A DNA stretch of 64,000 nucleotides from Myotis daubentonii (Eukaryota > Chordata > Mammalia > Chiroptera > Vespertilionidae), in contig NC_081844.1 in the NCBI RefSeq assembly GCF_963259705.1, positions 9,657,715 through 9,721,714 of the forward strand. Reading direction: 5' to 3'. This document shows positions 53,601 through 64,000 of this stretch, piece by piece (positions within the stretch are counted from its first letter, which is position 1; each line of letters begins with the position of its first letter). Both the position numbers and the translations under genes were made by a program. The notes under the pieces are model-generated. The model did not search any database and was not told the DNA's origin. It was given only the letters and a program-made list of their open reading frames with translations.

Positions 53601-55061
53601 CAGGAATTCTTAAAGTTCCGGAGAGGTTAATATTATCAGAATTCTCGTCATTTCAAAGTTTCTACCTGTAATCTCGGGAATTGAACTGGGTTTTAAATGT
53701 AGTTAGATTCTATTTACTTGTTTTTTAACTGTTTGTTACACGTTCATATTCATTTCCTGGAAAGAATACTGTGTATTTTAAGAGTTTTAATACATTCTCA
53801 CAGTTTCCTTAGAATTATATACTAGAACCTTGAGGATATAAACTGTCTCAGTCAAAAAAAGCCAGGGCGACTCAGGATCAACTGTAAACATAAACAGTGT
53901 TCTCGTCATTTCAAATCATTATACACTAGTTCTTAGCTCTATAAACAGGAATTCTTAAAGTTTGAAATGACATTTTAGTGAAAACGCCACTTAAAATAGC
54001 CTGAGTTGTTAATATTATCAGAATTGCCGTCATTTCAGAGCTTTCGACCTGTAATCTCGGTAACTGAACTGGGCCTTAAATGAAGTTAGATTCTATTTAC
54101 TTGTGTTTCAACTCTTTGTTACACGTTCATATTCATTTCCTGGAAAGAAAATTGTGTATTTTAAGAGTTTTAACACATTTTGACAGTTTCCTGAGAAGTA
54201 TGTACTAGAAACTTCAGGATATAAACTGTTTCAGTCAAAAAACGCCACGGCAACTCAGAATCAACTGTAAACATAAACAGTATCCTCCTCATTTCAAATC
54301 ATTATACACAAGTTCTGAGCTCTATAAACAGGAATTCTTAAAGTTCCGGAGAGGTTAATATTATCAGAATTCTCGTCATTTCAAAGTTTCTACCTGTAAT
54401 CTCGGGAATTGAACTCGGCTTTAAATGTAGTTAGATTCTATTTACTTGTGTTTTAACTGTTTGTTACATGTTCATATTCATTTCCTGGAAAGAAAACTGA
54501 GTATTTTAAGAGTTTTAACACATTCTCACAGTTTCCTTAGAATTATATACTAGAACCTTGAGGATATAAACTGTCTCAGTCAAAAAAAGCCATGGCGACT
54601 CAGGATCAACTGTAAACATAAACAGTGTTCTCGTCATTTCAAATCATTATACACTAGTTCTTAGCTCTATAAACAGGAATTCTTAAAGTGTGAAATGACA
54701 TTTTAGTGAAAACGCCACTTAAAATAGCCTGAGTTGTTAATATTATCAGAATTGCCGTCATTTCAGAGCTTTCGACCTGTAATCTCGGTAACTGAACTCG
54801 GCCTTAAATGAAGTTAGATTCTATTTACTTGTGTTTCAACTGTTTGTTACACGTTCATATTCATTTCCTGGAAAGAAAATTGTGTATTTTAAGAGTTTTA
54901 ACACATTTTGACAGTTTCCTGAGAAGTATGTACTAGAACCTTCAGGATATAAACTGTTTCAGTCAAAAAAGGCCACGGCAACTCAGAATCAACTGTAAAC
55001 ATAAACAGTAACCTCCTCATTTCAAATCATTATACACAAGTTCTGAGCTCTATAAACAGGA
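50311..55061. repeat. Phase block 10: B plus six dimers
   Basis: B starts: 50311, 51039, 51767, 52495, 53223, 53951 and 54679. A starts: 50694, 51422, 52150, 52878, 53606 and 54334. B53951 has the private CAACTCTTTG and A54334 has TTACATGTTC. No gene is present. Confidence 0.94.
51039..52494. repeat. Single-dimer tandem duplication (728 bp, B-A)
   Basis: B51039-A51422 and B51767-A52150 look identical in the features compared, including the TTACACATTCATATTC change and the B form with GAGAATTGTG plus TATGTACTAG. The homologous segment at 41191-41918 has this dimer once, so the duplication is younger than the 39735/49583 duplication. Confidence 0.9.
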
Positions 55062-55444
55062 ATTCTTAAAGTTTGAAACGACATTTTAGTTAAAACGCCA
55101 CTTAAAAGTGCCTGAGTTGTTAATATTATCAGAATTGCCGTCATTTCAGAGCTTTCCACCTCTCATCTCGGTAACTGAACTGGGCCTTAAATGTAGTTAG
55201 ATTCTATTTACTTGTGTTTCAACTGTTTGTTACACGTTCATATTCATTTCCTGGAAAGAGAATTGTGTATTTTTAGAGTTTTAACACATTTTGACAGTTT
55301 CCTGAGAAGTATGTACTAGAACCTTCAGGATATAAACTGTTTCAGTCAAAAAAGGCCACGGCAACTCAGAATCAACTGTAAACATAAACAGTATCCTCCT
55401 CATTTCAAATCATTATACACAAGTTCTGAGCTCTATAAACAGGA
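54679..55444. repeat. B-B junction module (copy 6, junction at 55062)
   Basis: B54679 begins AAAGTGTGAAATG and has CAGTAACCTCC; B55062 follows with private changes GAAACGACATTTTAG and AAAAGTGCC. It is the most diverged of the eight modules. Confidence 0.88.
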
Positions 55445-57629
55445 ATTCTTAAAGTTCCGGAGAGGTTAATATTATCAGAATTCTCGTCATTTCAAAGTTT
55501 CTACCTGTAATCTCGGGAATTGCACTCGGCTTTAAATGTAGTTAGATTCTATTTACTTGTTTTTTAACTGTTTGTTACACGTTCATATTCATTTCCTGGA
55601 AAGAATACTGTGTATTTTAAGAGTTTTAACACATTCTCACAGTTTCCTTAGAATTATATACTAGAACCTTCAGGATATAAACTGTCTCAGTCAAAAAAAG
55701 CCAGGGCGACTCAGGATCAACTGTAAACATAAACAGTGTTCTCGTCATTTCAAATCATTATACACTAGTTCTTAGCTCTATAAACAGGAATTCTTAAAGT
55801 TTGAAATGACATTTTAATGAAAACGCCACTTAAAATAGCCTGAGTTGTTAATATTATCAGAATTGCCGTCATTTCAGAGCTTTCGACCTGTAATCTCGGT
55901 AACTGAACTCGGCCTTAAATGAAGTTAGATTCTATTTACTTGTGTTTCAACTGTTTGTTACACGTTCATATTCATTTCCTGGAAAGAAAATTGTGTATTT
56001 TAAGAGTTTTAACATATTTTGACAGTTTCCTGAGAAGTATATACTAGAACCTTCAGGATATAAACTGTTTCAGTCAAAAAACGCCACGGAAACTCAGGTT
56101 CACGTGTAAACATAAACAGTATTCTCCACATTTCAAGTATTTATACGCAAGTTCTGAGCTCTATAAACAGGAATTCTTAAAGTTCCGGAGAGGTTAATAT
56201 TATCAGAATTCTCGTCATTTCAAAGTTTCTACCTGTAATCTCGGGAATTGAACTCGGCTTTAAATGTACTTAGATTCTATTTACTTGTATTTTAACTGTT
56301 TGTTACACGTTCATATTCATTTCCTGGAAAGAAAACTGAGTATTTTAAGAGTTTTAACACATTCTCACAGTTTCCTTAGAATTATATAATAGAACCTTGA
56401 GGATATAAACTGTCTCAGTCAAAAAAAGCCGTGGCAACTCAGGATCAACTGTAAACATAAACAGTATTCTCCTCATTTCAAATCATTATACACAAGTACT
56501 GAGCTCTATAAACAGGAATTCATAAAGTTTGAAATGACATTTTAGTTAAAACGCCACTTAAAATAGCCTGAGTTGTTAATATTATCAGAATTGCCGACAT
56601 TTCAGAGTTTTCGATCTGTAATCTTGGTAACTGAACTCGGCCTTAAATGAAGTTAGATTCTATTTACTTGTGTTTCAACTGTTTGTTACACGTTCATATT
56701 CATTTCCTGGAAAGAAAATTGTGTATTTTAAGAGTTTTAACACATTTTGACAGTTTCCTGAGAAGTATATACTAGAACCTTCAGGATATAATCTGTTTCA
56801 GTCAAAAAACGCCACGGCAACTCAGAATCAACTGTAAACATAAACAGTATTCTCCACATTTCAAATCATTATACACAAGTTCTGAGCTCTATAAACAGGA
56901 ATTCTTAAAGTTCCGGAGAGGTTAATATTATCAGAATTCTCGTCATTTCAAAGTTCCTACCTGTAATCTCGGGAATTGAACTTGGCTTTAAATGTAGTTA
57001 GATTCTATTTACTTGTTTTTTTAACTGTTTGTTACACGTTCATATTCATTTCCTGGAAAGAATACTGTGTATTTTAAGAGTTTTAACACATTCTCACAGT
57101 TTCCTTAGAATTATATACTAGAACCTTGAGGATATAAACTGTCTCAGTCAAAAAAAGCCATGGCGACTCAGGATCAACTGTAAACATAAACAGTGTTCTC
57201 GTCATTTCAAATCATTATACACTAGTTCTTAGCTCTGTAAACAGGAATTCTTAAAGTTTGAAATGACATTTTAGTGAAAACGCCACTTAAAATAGCCTGA
57301 GTTGTTAATATTATCAGAATTGCCGTCATTTCAGAGCTTTCGACCTGTAATCTCGGTAACTGAACTCGGCCTTAAATGAAGTTAGATTCTATTTACTTGT
57401 GTTTCAACTGTTTGTTACACGTTCATATTCATTTCCTGGAAAGAAAATTGTGTATTTTAAGAGTTTTAACACATTTTGACAGTTTCCTGAGAAGTATGTA
57501 CTAGAACCTTCAGGATATAAACTGTTTCAGTCAAAAAAGTCCACGGCAACTCAGAATCAACTGTAAACATAAACAGTAACCTCCTCATTTCAAATCATTA
57601 TACACAAGTTCTGAGCTCTATAAACAGGA
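55062..57629. repeat. Phase block 11: B plus three dimers
   Basis: B55062, A55445, B55790, A56173, B56518, A56901 (346 bp, seven Ts) and B57247. B55790 carries TTTAACATATTTTG and TTTTAATGAAAACG. From A56173 the sequence belongs to the 3295-bp tandem duplication. Confidence 0.93.
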
Positions 57630-58011
57630 ATTCTTAAAGTTTGAAATGACATTTTAGTTAAAACGCCACTTAAAAGAGCCTGAGTTGTTAATATTATCAG
57701 AATTGCCGTCATTTCAGAGCTTTCACCTCTCATCTCGGTAACTGAACTGGGCCTTAAATGTAGTTAGATTCTATTTACTTGTGTTTCAACTGTTTGTTAC
57801 ACGTTCATATTCATTTCCTGGAAAGAGAATTGTGTATTTTTAGAGTTTTAACACATTTTGACAGTTTCCTGAGAAGTATGTACTAGAACCTTCAGGATAT
57901 AAACTGTTTCAGTCAAAAAAGGCCACGGCAACTCAGAATCAACTGTAAACATAAACAGTATCCTCCTCATTTCAAATCATTATACACCAGTTCTGAGCTC
58001 TATAAACAGGA
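57247..58011. repeat. B-B junction module (copy 7, junction at 57630)
   Basis: B57247 has AAAGTCCACGG and CAGTAACCTCC. B57630 is 382 bp because one C is missing (CTTTCACCTC), the only B length variant I found. Confidence 0.9.
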
Positions 58012-60923
58012 ATTCTTAAAGTTCCGGAGAGGTTAATATTATCAGAATTCTCGTCATTTCAAAGTTTCTACCTGTAATCTCGGGAATTGAACTCGGCTTT
58101 AAATGTAGTTAGATTCTATTTACTTGTTTTTTAACTGTTTGTTACACGTTCATATTCATTTCCTGGAAAGAATACTGTGTATTTTAAGAGTTTTAACACA
58201 TTCTCACAGTTTCCTTAGAATTATATACTAGAACTTTGAGGATATAAACTGTCTCAGTCAAAAAAAGCCAGGGCGACTCAGGATCAACTGTAAACATAAA
58301 CAGTGTTCTCGTCATTTCAAATCATTATACACTAGTTCTTAGCTCTATAAACAGGAATTCTTAAAGTTTGAAATGACATTTTAGTGAAAACGCCACTTAA
58401 AATAGCCTGAGTTGTTAATATTATCAGAATTGCCGTCATTTCAGAGCTTTCGACCTGTAATCTCGGTAACTGAACTCGGCCTTAAATGAAGTTAGATTCT
58501 ATTTACTTGTGTTTCAACTGTTTGTTACACGTTCATATTCATTTCCTGGAAAGAAAATTGTGTATTTTAAGAGTTTTAACACATTTTGACAGTTTCCTGA
58601 GAAGTATATACTAGAACCTTCAGGATATAAACTGTTTCAGTCAAAAAACGCCACGGCAACTCAGAATCAACTGTAAACATAAACAGTATTCTCCACATTT
58701 CAAATCATTATATACAAGTTCTGAGCTCTATAAACAGGAATTCTTAAAGTTCCGGAGATGTTAATATTATCAGAATTCTTGTCATTTCAAAGTTTATACC
58801 TGTAATCTCGGGAATTGAACTCGGCTTTAAATGTACTTAGATTCTATTTACTTGTGTTTTAACTGTTTGTTACACGTTCATATTCATTTCCTGGAAAGAA
58901 AACTGAGTATTTTAAGAGTTTTAACACATTGTCACAGTTTCCTTAGAATTATATACTAGAACCTTGAGGATATAAACTGTCTCAGTCAAAAAAAGCCGTG
59001 GCAACTCAGGATCAACTGTAAACATAAACAGTATTCTCCTCATTTCAAATCATTATACACAAGTACTGAGCTCTATAAACAGGAATTCTTAAAGTCTGAA
59101 ATGACATTGCAGTTAAAACGCCACTTAAAAGAGCCTGAGTTGTTAATATTATCAGAATTGCCGTCATTTCAGAGCTTTCGACCTGTAATCTCGGTAACTG
59201 AACTCGGCCTTAAATGAAGTTAGATTCTATTTACTTGTGTTTCAACTGTTTGTTACACGTTCATATTCATTTCCTGGAAAGAAAATTGTGTATTTTAAGA
59301 GTTTTAACATATTTTGACAGTTTCCTGAGAAGTATATACTAGAACCTTCAGGATATAAACTGTTTCAGTCAAAAAACGCCACGGAAACTCAGGTTCACGT
59401 GTAAACATAAACAGTATTCTCCACATTTCAAGTATTTATACGCAAGTTCTGAGCTCTATAAACAGGAATTCTTAAAGTTCCGGAGAGGTTAATATTATCA
59501 GAATTCTCGTCATTTCAAAGTTTCTACCTGTAATCTCGGGAATTGAACTCGGCTTTAAATGTACTTAGATTCTATTTACTTGTATTTTAACTGTTTGTTA
59601 CACGTTCATATTCATTTCCTGGAAGAAAACTGAGTATTTTAAGAGTTTTAACACATTCTCACAGTTTCCTTAGAATTATATAATAGAACCTTGAGGATAT
59701 AAACTGTCTCAGTCAAAAAAAGCCGTGGCAACTCAGGATCAACTGTAAACATAAACAGTATTCTCCTCATTTCAAATCATTATACACAAGTACTGAGCTC
59801 TATAAACAGGAATTCATAAAGTTTGAAATGACATTTTAGTTAAAACGCCACTTAAAATAGCCTGAGTTGTTAATATTATCAGAATTGCCGACATTTCAGA
59901 GTTTTCGATCTGTAATCTTGGTAACTGAACTCGGCCTTAAATGAAGTTAGATTCTATTTACTTGTGTTTCAACTGTTTGTTACACGTTCATATTCATTTC
60001 CTGGAAAGAAAATTGTGTATTTTAAGAGTTTTAACACATTTTGACAGTTTCCTGAGAAGTATATACTAGAACCTTCAGGATATAATCTGTTTCAGTCAAA
60101 AAACGCCACGGCAACTCAGAATCAACTGTAAACATAAACAGTATTCTCCACATTTCAAATCATTATACACAAGTTCTGAGCTCTATAAACAGGAATTCTT
60201 AAAGTTCCGGAGAGGTTAATATTATCAGAATTCTCGTCATTTCAAAGTTCCTACCTGTAATCTCGGGAATTGAACTTGGCTTTAAATGTAGTTAGATTCT
60301 ATTTACTTGTTTTTTTAACTGTTTGTTACACGTTCATATTCATTTCCTGGAAAGAATACTGTGTATTTTAAGAGTTTTAACACATTCTCACAGTTTCCTT
60401 AGAATTATATACTAGAACCTTGAGGATATAAACTGTCTCAGTCAAAAAAAGCCATGGCGACTCAGGATCAACTGTAAACATAAACAGTGTTCTCGTCATT
60501 TCAAATCATTATACAATAGTTCTTAGCTCTGTAAACAGGAATTCTTAAAGTTTGAAATGACATTTTAGTGAAAACGCCACTTAAAATAGCCTGAGTTGTT
60601 AATATTATCAGAATTGCCGTCATTTCAGAGCTTTCGACCTGTAATCTCGGTAACTGAACTCGGCCTTAAATGAAGTTAGATTCTATTTACTTGTGTTTCA
60701 ACTGTTTGTTACACGTTCATATTCATTTCCTGGAAAGAAAATTGTGTATTTTAAGAGTTTTAACACATTTTGACAGTTTCCTGAGAAGTATGTACTAGAA
60801 CCTTCAGGATATAAACTGTTTCAGTCAAAAAAGTCCACGGCAACTCAGAATCAACTGTAAACATAAACAGTAACCTCCTCATTTCAAATCATTATACACA
60901 AGTTCTGAGCTCTATAAACAGGA
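57630..60923. repeat. Phase block 12: B plus four dimers
   Basis: B57630, A58012, B58357, A58740, B59085, A59468 (344 bp; TGGAAGAAAAC lacks an A), B59812, A60195 (346 bp, seven Ts) and B60541. It spans the junction of the 3295-bp duplication. Confidence 0.93.
59132..59309. other. Crossover interval in chimeric B59085
   Basis: The 5' part of B59085 matches B62380 (GACATTGCAG, AAAAGAGCC, last diagnostic G at 59131). Its 3' part matches B55790 (TTTAACATATTTTG, T at 59310; then TATATACTAG). This is the product expected if a B55790-like and a B62380-like unit exchanged unequally, duplicating the 3295 bp between them. Confidence 0.86.
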
Positions 60924-61306
60924 ATTCTTAAAGTTTGAAATGACATTTTAGTTAAAACGCCACTTAAAAGAGCCTGAGTTGTTAATATTATCAGAATTGC
61001 CGTCATTTCAGAGCTTTCCACCTCTCATCTCGGTAACTGAACTGGGCCTTAAATGTAGTTAGATTCTATTTACTTGTGTTTCAACTGTTTGTTACACGTT
61101 CATATTCATTTCCTGGAAAGAGAATTGTGTATTTTTAGAGTTTTAACACATTTTGACAGTTTCCTGAGAAGTATGTACTAGAACCTTCAGGATATAAACT
61201 GTTTCAGTCAAAAAAGGCCACGGCAACTCAGAATCAACTGTAAACATAAACAGTATCCTCCTCATTTCAAATCATTATACACCAGTTCTGAGCTCTATAA
61301 ACAGGA
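60541..61306. repeat. B-B junction module (copy 8, junction at 60924)
   Basis: B60541 with AAAGTCCACGG and CAGTAACCTCC, then B60924 at full 383 bp. It is the tandem partner of copy 7 without the 1-bp loss, so that loss postdates the duplication. Confidence 0.9.
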
Positions 61307-64000
61307 ATTCTTAAAGTTCCGGAGAGGTTAATATTATCAGAATTCTCGTCATTTCAAAGTTTCTACCTGTAATCTCGGGAATTGAACTCGGCTTTAAATG
61401 TAGTTAGATTCTATTTACTTGTTTTTTAACTGTTTGTTACACGTTCATATTCATTTCCTGGAAAGAATACTGTGTATTTTAAGAGTTTTAACACATTCTC
61501 ACAGTTTCCTTAGAATTATATACTAGAACTTTGAGGATATAAACTGTCTCAGTCAAAAAAAGCCAGGGCGACTCAGGATCAACTGTAAACATAAACAGTG
61601 TTCTCGTCATTTCAAATCATTATACACTAGTTCTTAGCTCTATAAACAGGAATTCTTAAAGTTTGAAATGACATTTTAGTGAAAACGCCACTTAAAATAG
61701 CCTGAGTTGTTAATATTATCAGAATTGCCGTCATTTCAGAGCTTTCGACCTGTAATCTCGGTAACTGAACTCGGCCTTAAATGAAGTTAGATTCTATTTA
61801 CTTGTGTTTCAACTGTTTGTTACACGTTCATATTCATTTCCTGGAAAGAAAATTGTGTATTTTAAGAGTTTTAACACATTTTGACAGTTTCCTGAGAAGT
61901 ATATACTAGAACCTTCAGGATATAAACTGTTTCAGTCAAAAAACGCCACGGCAACTCAGAATCAACTGTAAACATAAACAGTATTCTCCACATTTCAAAT
62001 CATTATACACAAGTTCTGAGCTCTATAAACAGGAATTCTTAAAGTTCCGGAGATGTTAATATTATCAGAATTCTCGTCATTTCAAAGTTTATACCTGTAA
62101 TCTCGGGAATTGAACTCGGCTTTAAATGTACTTAGATTCTATTTACTTGTGTTTTAACTGTTTGTTACACGTTCATATTCATTTCCTGGAAAGAAAACTG
62201 AGTATTTTAAGAGTTTTAACACATTCTCACAGTTTCCTTAGAATTATATACTAGAACCTTGAGGATATAAACTGTCTCAGTCAAAAAAAGCCGTGGCAAC
62301 TCAGGATCAACTGTAAACATAAACAGTATTCTCCTCATTTCAAATCATTATACACAAGTACTGAGCTCTATAAACAGGAATTCTTAAAGTTTGAAATGAC
62401 ATTGCAGTTAAAACGCCACTTAAAAGAGCCTGAGTTGTTAATATTATCAGAATTGCCGTCATTTCAGAGCTTTCGACCTGTAATCTCGGTAACTGAACTC
62501 GGCCTTAAATGAAGTTAGATTCTATTTACTTGTGTTTCAACTGTTTGTTACACGTTCATATTCATTTCCTGGAAAGAAAATTGTGTATTTTAAGAGTTTT
62601 AACACATTTTGACAGTTTCCTGAGAAGTATGTACTAGAACCTTCAGGATATAAACTGTTTCAGTCAAAAAACGCCACGGAAACTCAGGTTCACGTGTAAA
62701 CATAAACAGTATTCTCCACATTTCAAGTATTTATACGCAAGTTCTGAGCTCTATAAACAGGAATTCTTAAAGTTCCGGAGAGGTTAATATTATCAGAATT
62801 CTCGTCATTTCAAAGTTTCTACCTGTAATCTCGGGAATTGAACTCGGCTTTAAATGTAGTTAGATTCTATTTACTTGTTTTTTAACTGTTTGTTACACGT
62901 TCATATTCATTTCCTGGAAAGAATACTGTGTATTTTAAGAGTTTTAACACATTCTCACAGTTTCCTTAGAATTATATACTAGAACCTTGAGGATATAAAC
63001 TGTCTCAGTCAAAAAAAGCCAGGGCGACTCAGGATCAACTGTAAACATAAACAGTGTTCTCGTCATTTCAAATCATTATACACTAGTTCTTAGCTCTATA
63101 AACAGGAATTCTCAAAGTTTGAAATGACATTTTAGTGAAAACGCCACTTAAAATAGCCTGAGTTGTTAATATTATCAGAATTGCCGTCATTTCAGAGCTT
63201 TCGACCTGTAATCTCGGTAACTGAACTCGGCCTTAAATGAAGTTAGATTCTATTTACTTGTGTTTCAACTGTTTGTTACACGTTCATATTCATTTCCTGG
63301 AAAGAAAATTGTGTATTTTAAGAGTTTTAACACATTTTGACAGTTTCCTGAGAAGTATGTACTAGAACCTTCAGGATATAAACTGTTTCAGTCAAAAAAC
63401 GCCACGGAAACTCAGGTTCACGTGTAAACATAAACAGTATTCTCCACATTTCAAGTATTTATACGCAAGTTCTGAGCTCTATAAACAGGAATTCTTAAAG
63501 TTCCGGAGAGGTTAATATTATCAGAATTCTCGTCATTTCAAAGTTTCTACCTGTAATCTCGGGAATTGAACTCGGCTTTAAATGTAGTTAGATTCTATTT
63601 ACTTGTTTTTTAACTGTTTGTTACACGTTCATATTCATTTCCTGGAAAGAATACTGTGTATTTTAAGAGTTTTAACACATTCTCACAGTTTCCTTAGAAT
63701 TATATACTAGAACCTTGAGGATATAAACTGTCTCAGTCAAAAAAAGCCAGGGCGACTCAGGATCAACTGTAAACATAAACAGTGTTCTCGTCATTTCAAA
63801 TCATTATACACTAGTTCTTAGCTCTATAAACAGGAATTCTTAAAGTTTGAAATGACATTTTAGTGAAAACGCCACTTAAAATAGCCTGAGTTATTAATAT
63901 TATCAGAATTGCCATCATTTCAGAGCTTTCGACCTGTAATCTCGGTAACTGAACTCGGCCTTAAATGTAGTTAGATTCTAATTACTTGTGTTTCAACTGT
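60924..64000. repeat. Phase block 13: B plus dimers to the window edge
   Basis: B60924, A61307, B61652, A62035, B62380, A62763, B63108, A63491 and a partial B63836 (165 bp). The last B has private changes GAGTTATTAAT, GCCATCATTTC and TTCTAATTAC, and TTAAATGTAG after a CGACCTG start, a mixture of B groups. The array continues beyond the window. Confidence 0.93.

Larger units (their letters stand above)
56173..62762. repeat. Tandem duplication of nine monomers, 3295 bp each
   Basis: A56173, B56518, A56901, B57247, B57630, A58012, B58357, A58740, B59085 are repeated as A59468, B59812, A60195, B60541, B60924, A61307, B61652, A62035, B62380. Shared private variants: TTGTATTTTAAC, GGAATTCATAAAG, GCCGACATTTC, GATCTGTAATCTTGG, TATAATCTG, TTCCTACC with CTTGGC, AAAGTCCACGG, TACACCAG and AACTTTGAGG. 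Differences between copies include 1-bp losses at 57630-58011 and 59468-59811, TACAATAG at 60515 and TATATACAAG near 58711. The junction lies in chimeric B59085. Confidence 0.95.
1..64000. repeat. Dimeric A/B satellite DNA array filling the window
   Basis: Head-to-tail tandem repeat with two alternating monomers, A (345 bp) and B (383 bp), forming a 728-bp dimer. I followed every monomer start (ATTCTTAAAG preceded by CAGGA) through the window: 84 A and 92 B copies, the last B truncated at 64000. Lengths sum exactly: 84 x 345, 91 x 383, a net +2 bp of small indels, and 165 bp of the last B. All copies share one orientation; no inversion, transposon or unique sequence interrupts them. GC is about 32% in the lines counted. 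No protein, rRNA or tRNA signature is present. Such arrays in eukaryotes usually form centromeric, pericentromeric or subtelomeric heterochromatin (family knowledge); which applies here is not visible. The array continues past both edges. Confidence 0.98.

Noticed and set aside
1..64000. CRISPR array
   Set aside because: Repeats are 345-383 bp, contiguous and without unique spacers.
1..64000. Coding tandem repeat such as a silk or mucin-like protein
   Set aside because: Stops interrupt all six frames in each monomer, and monomer lengths 383 and 728 are not multiples of three.
1..64000. Transposon, LTR or inverted-repeat element as origin of the periodicity
   Set aside because: No terminal inverted repeats, target-site duplications, poly-A tail or protein remnants were seen; copies are strictly head to tail.
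1..64000. Ribosomal or 5S spacer repeats, or tRNA clusters
   Set aside because: No conserved rRNA or tRNA sequence (for example A/B box pairs with a cloverleaf) was recognised in the monomer.
1..64000. Telomeric or simple-sequence repeats
   Set aside because: No TTAGGG-, TTTAGGG- or TTAGG-type runs occur. The only simple tracts are short A or T runs of 6-8 bases.
1..64000. The whole pattern as an assembly artefact
   Set aside because: The copies carry nested private variants and independent 1-bp indels that an assembler would not invent. Local copy number could still be wrong and needs long reads.

Overview
The window is one uninterrupted block of tandem satellite DNA from a eukaryotic genome. 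I see no gene, RNA gene, transposon, CRISPR array or unique spacer in its 64,000 bases. The species cannot be named from the sequence. Base composition is AT-rich (about 32% GC in the lines I counted). All six frames are broken by stops, with no open frame beyond 72 codons, and every repeat copy points the same way.

Two related monomers build the array. Type A is normally 345 bp and type B 383 bp. By eye they are about 92% identical over roughly 320 shared bases. B carries a block of about 46 bp near its 5' end where A has 9 bp. The two alternate head to tail as an A-B dimer of 728 bp. Starting monomers at the ATTCTTAAAG motif, I count 84 A and 92 B copies (the last B is cut by the window edge). 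These lengths and ten small length variants add up to exactly 64,000.

The alternation breaks twelve times: ten B-B junctions and two A-A junctions. The breaks divide the window into thirteen phase blocks. The block at 17127-37895 runs 28 dimers without a break, while seven breaks fall between 47 and 61 kb. Eight of the ten B-B junctions carry the same rare base change, so they look like copies of one ancestral junction spread by later duplications.

Above the dimer lie higher-order repeats and segmental duplications, recognisable by shared rare variants. Tandem copies have offsets of 728, 1073, 1456, 2183/2185, 2184, 2912 and 3295 bp. Dispersed copies lie 3678, 5096, 5478, 9848, 17512 and 20769 bp apart. 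Several crossover points can be narrowed to 18-180 bp, so the window preserves a readable history of unequal exchange. A centromeric, pericentromeric or other heterochromatic location is plausible for such an array, but the sequence alone does not prove it.
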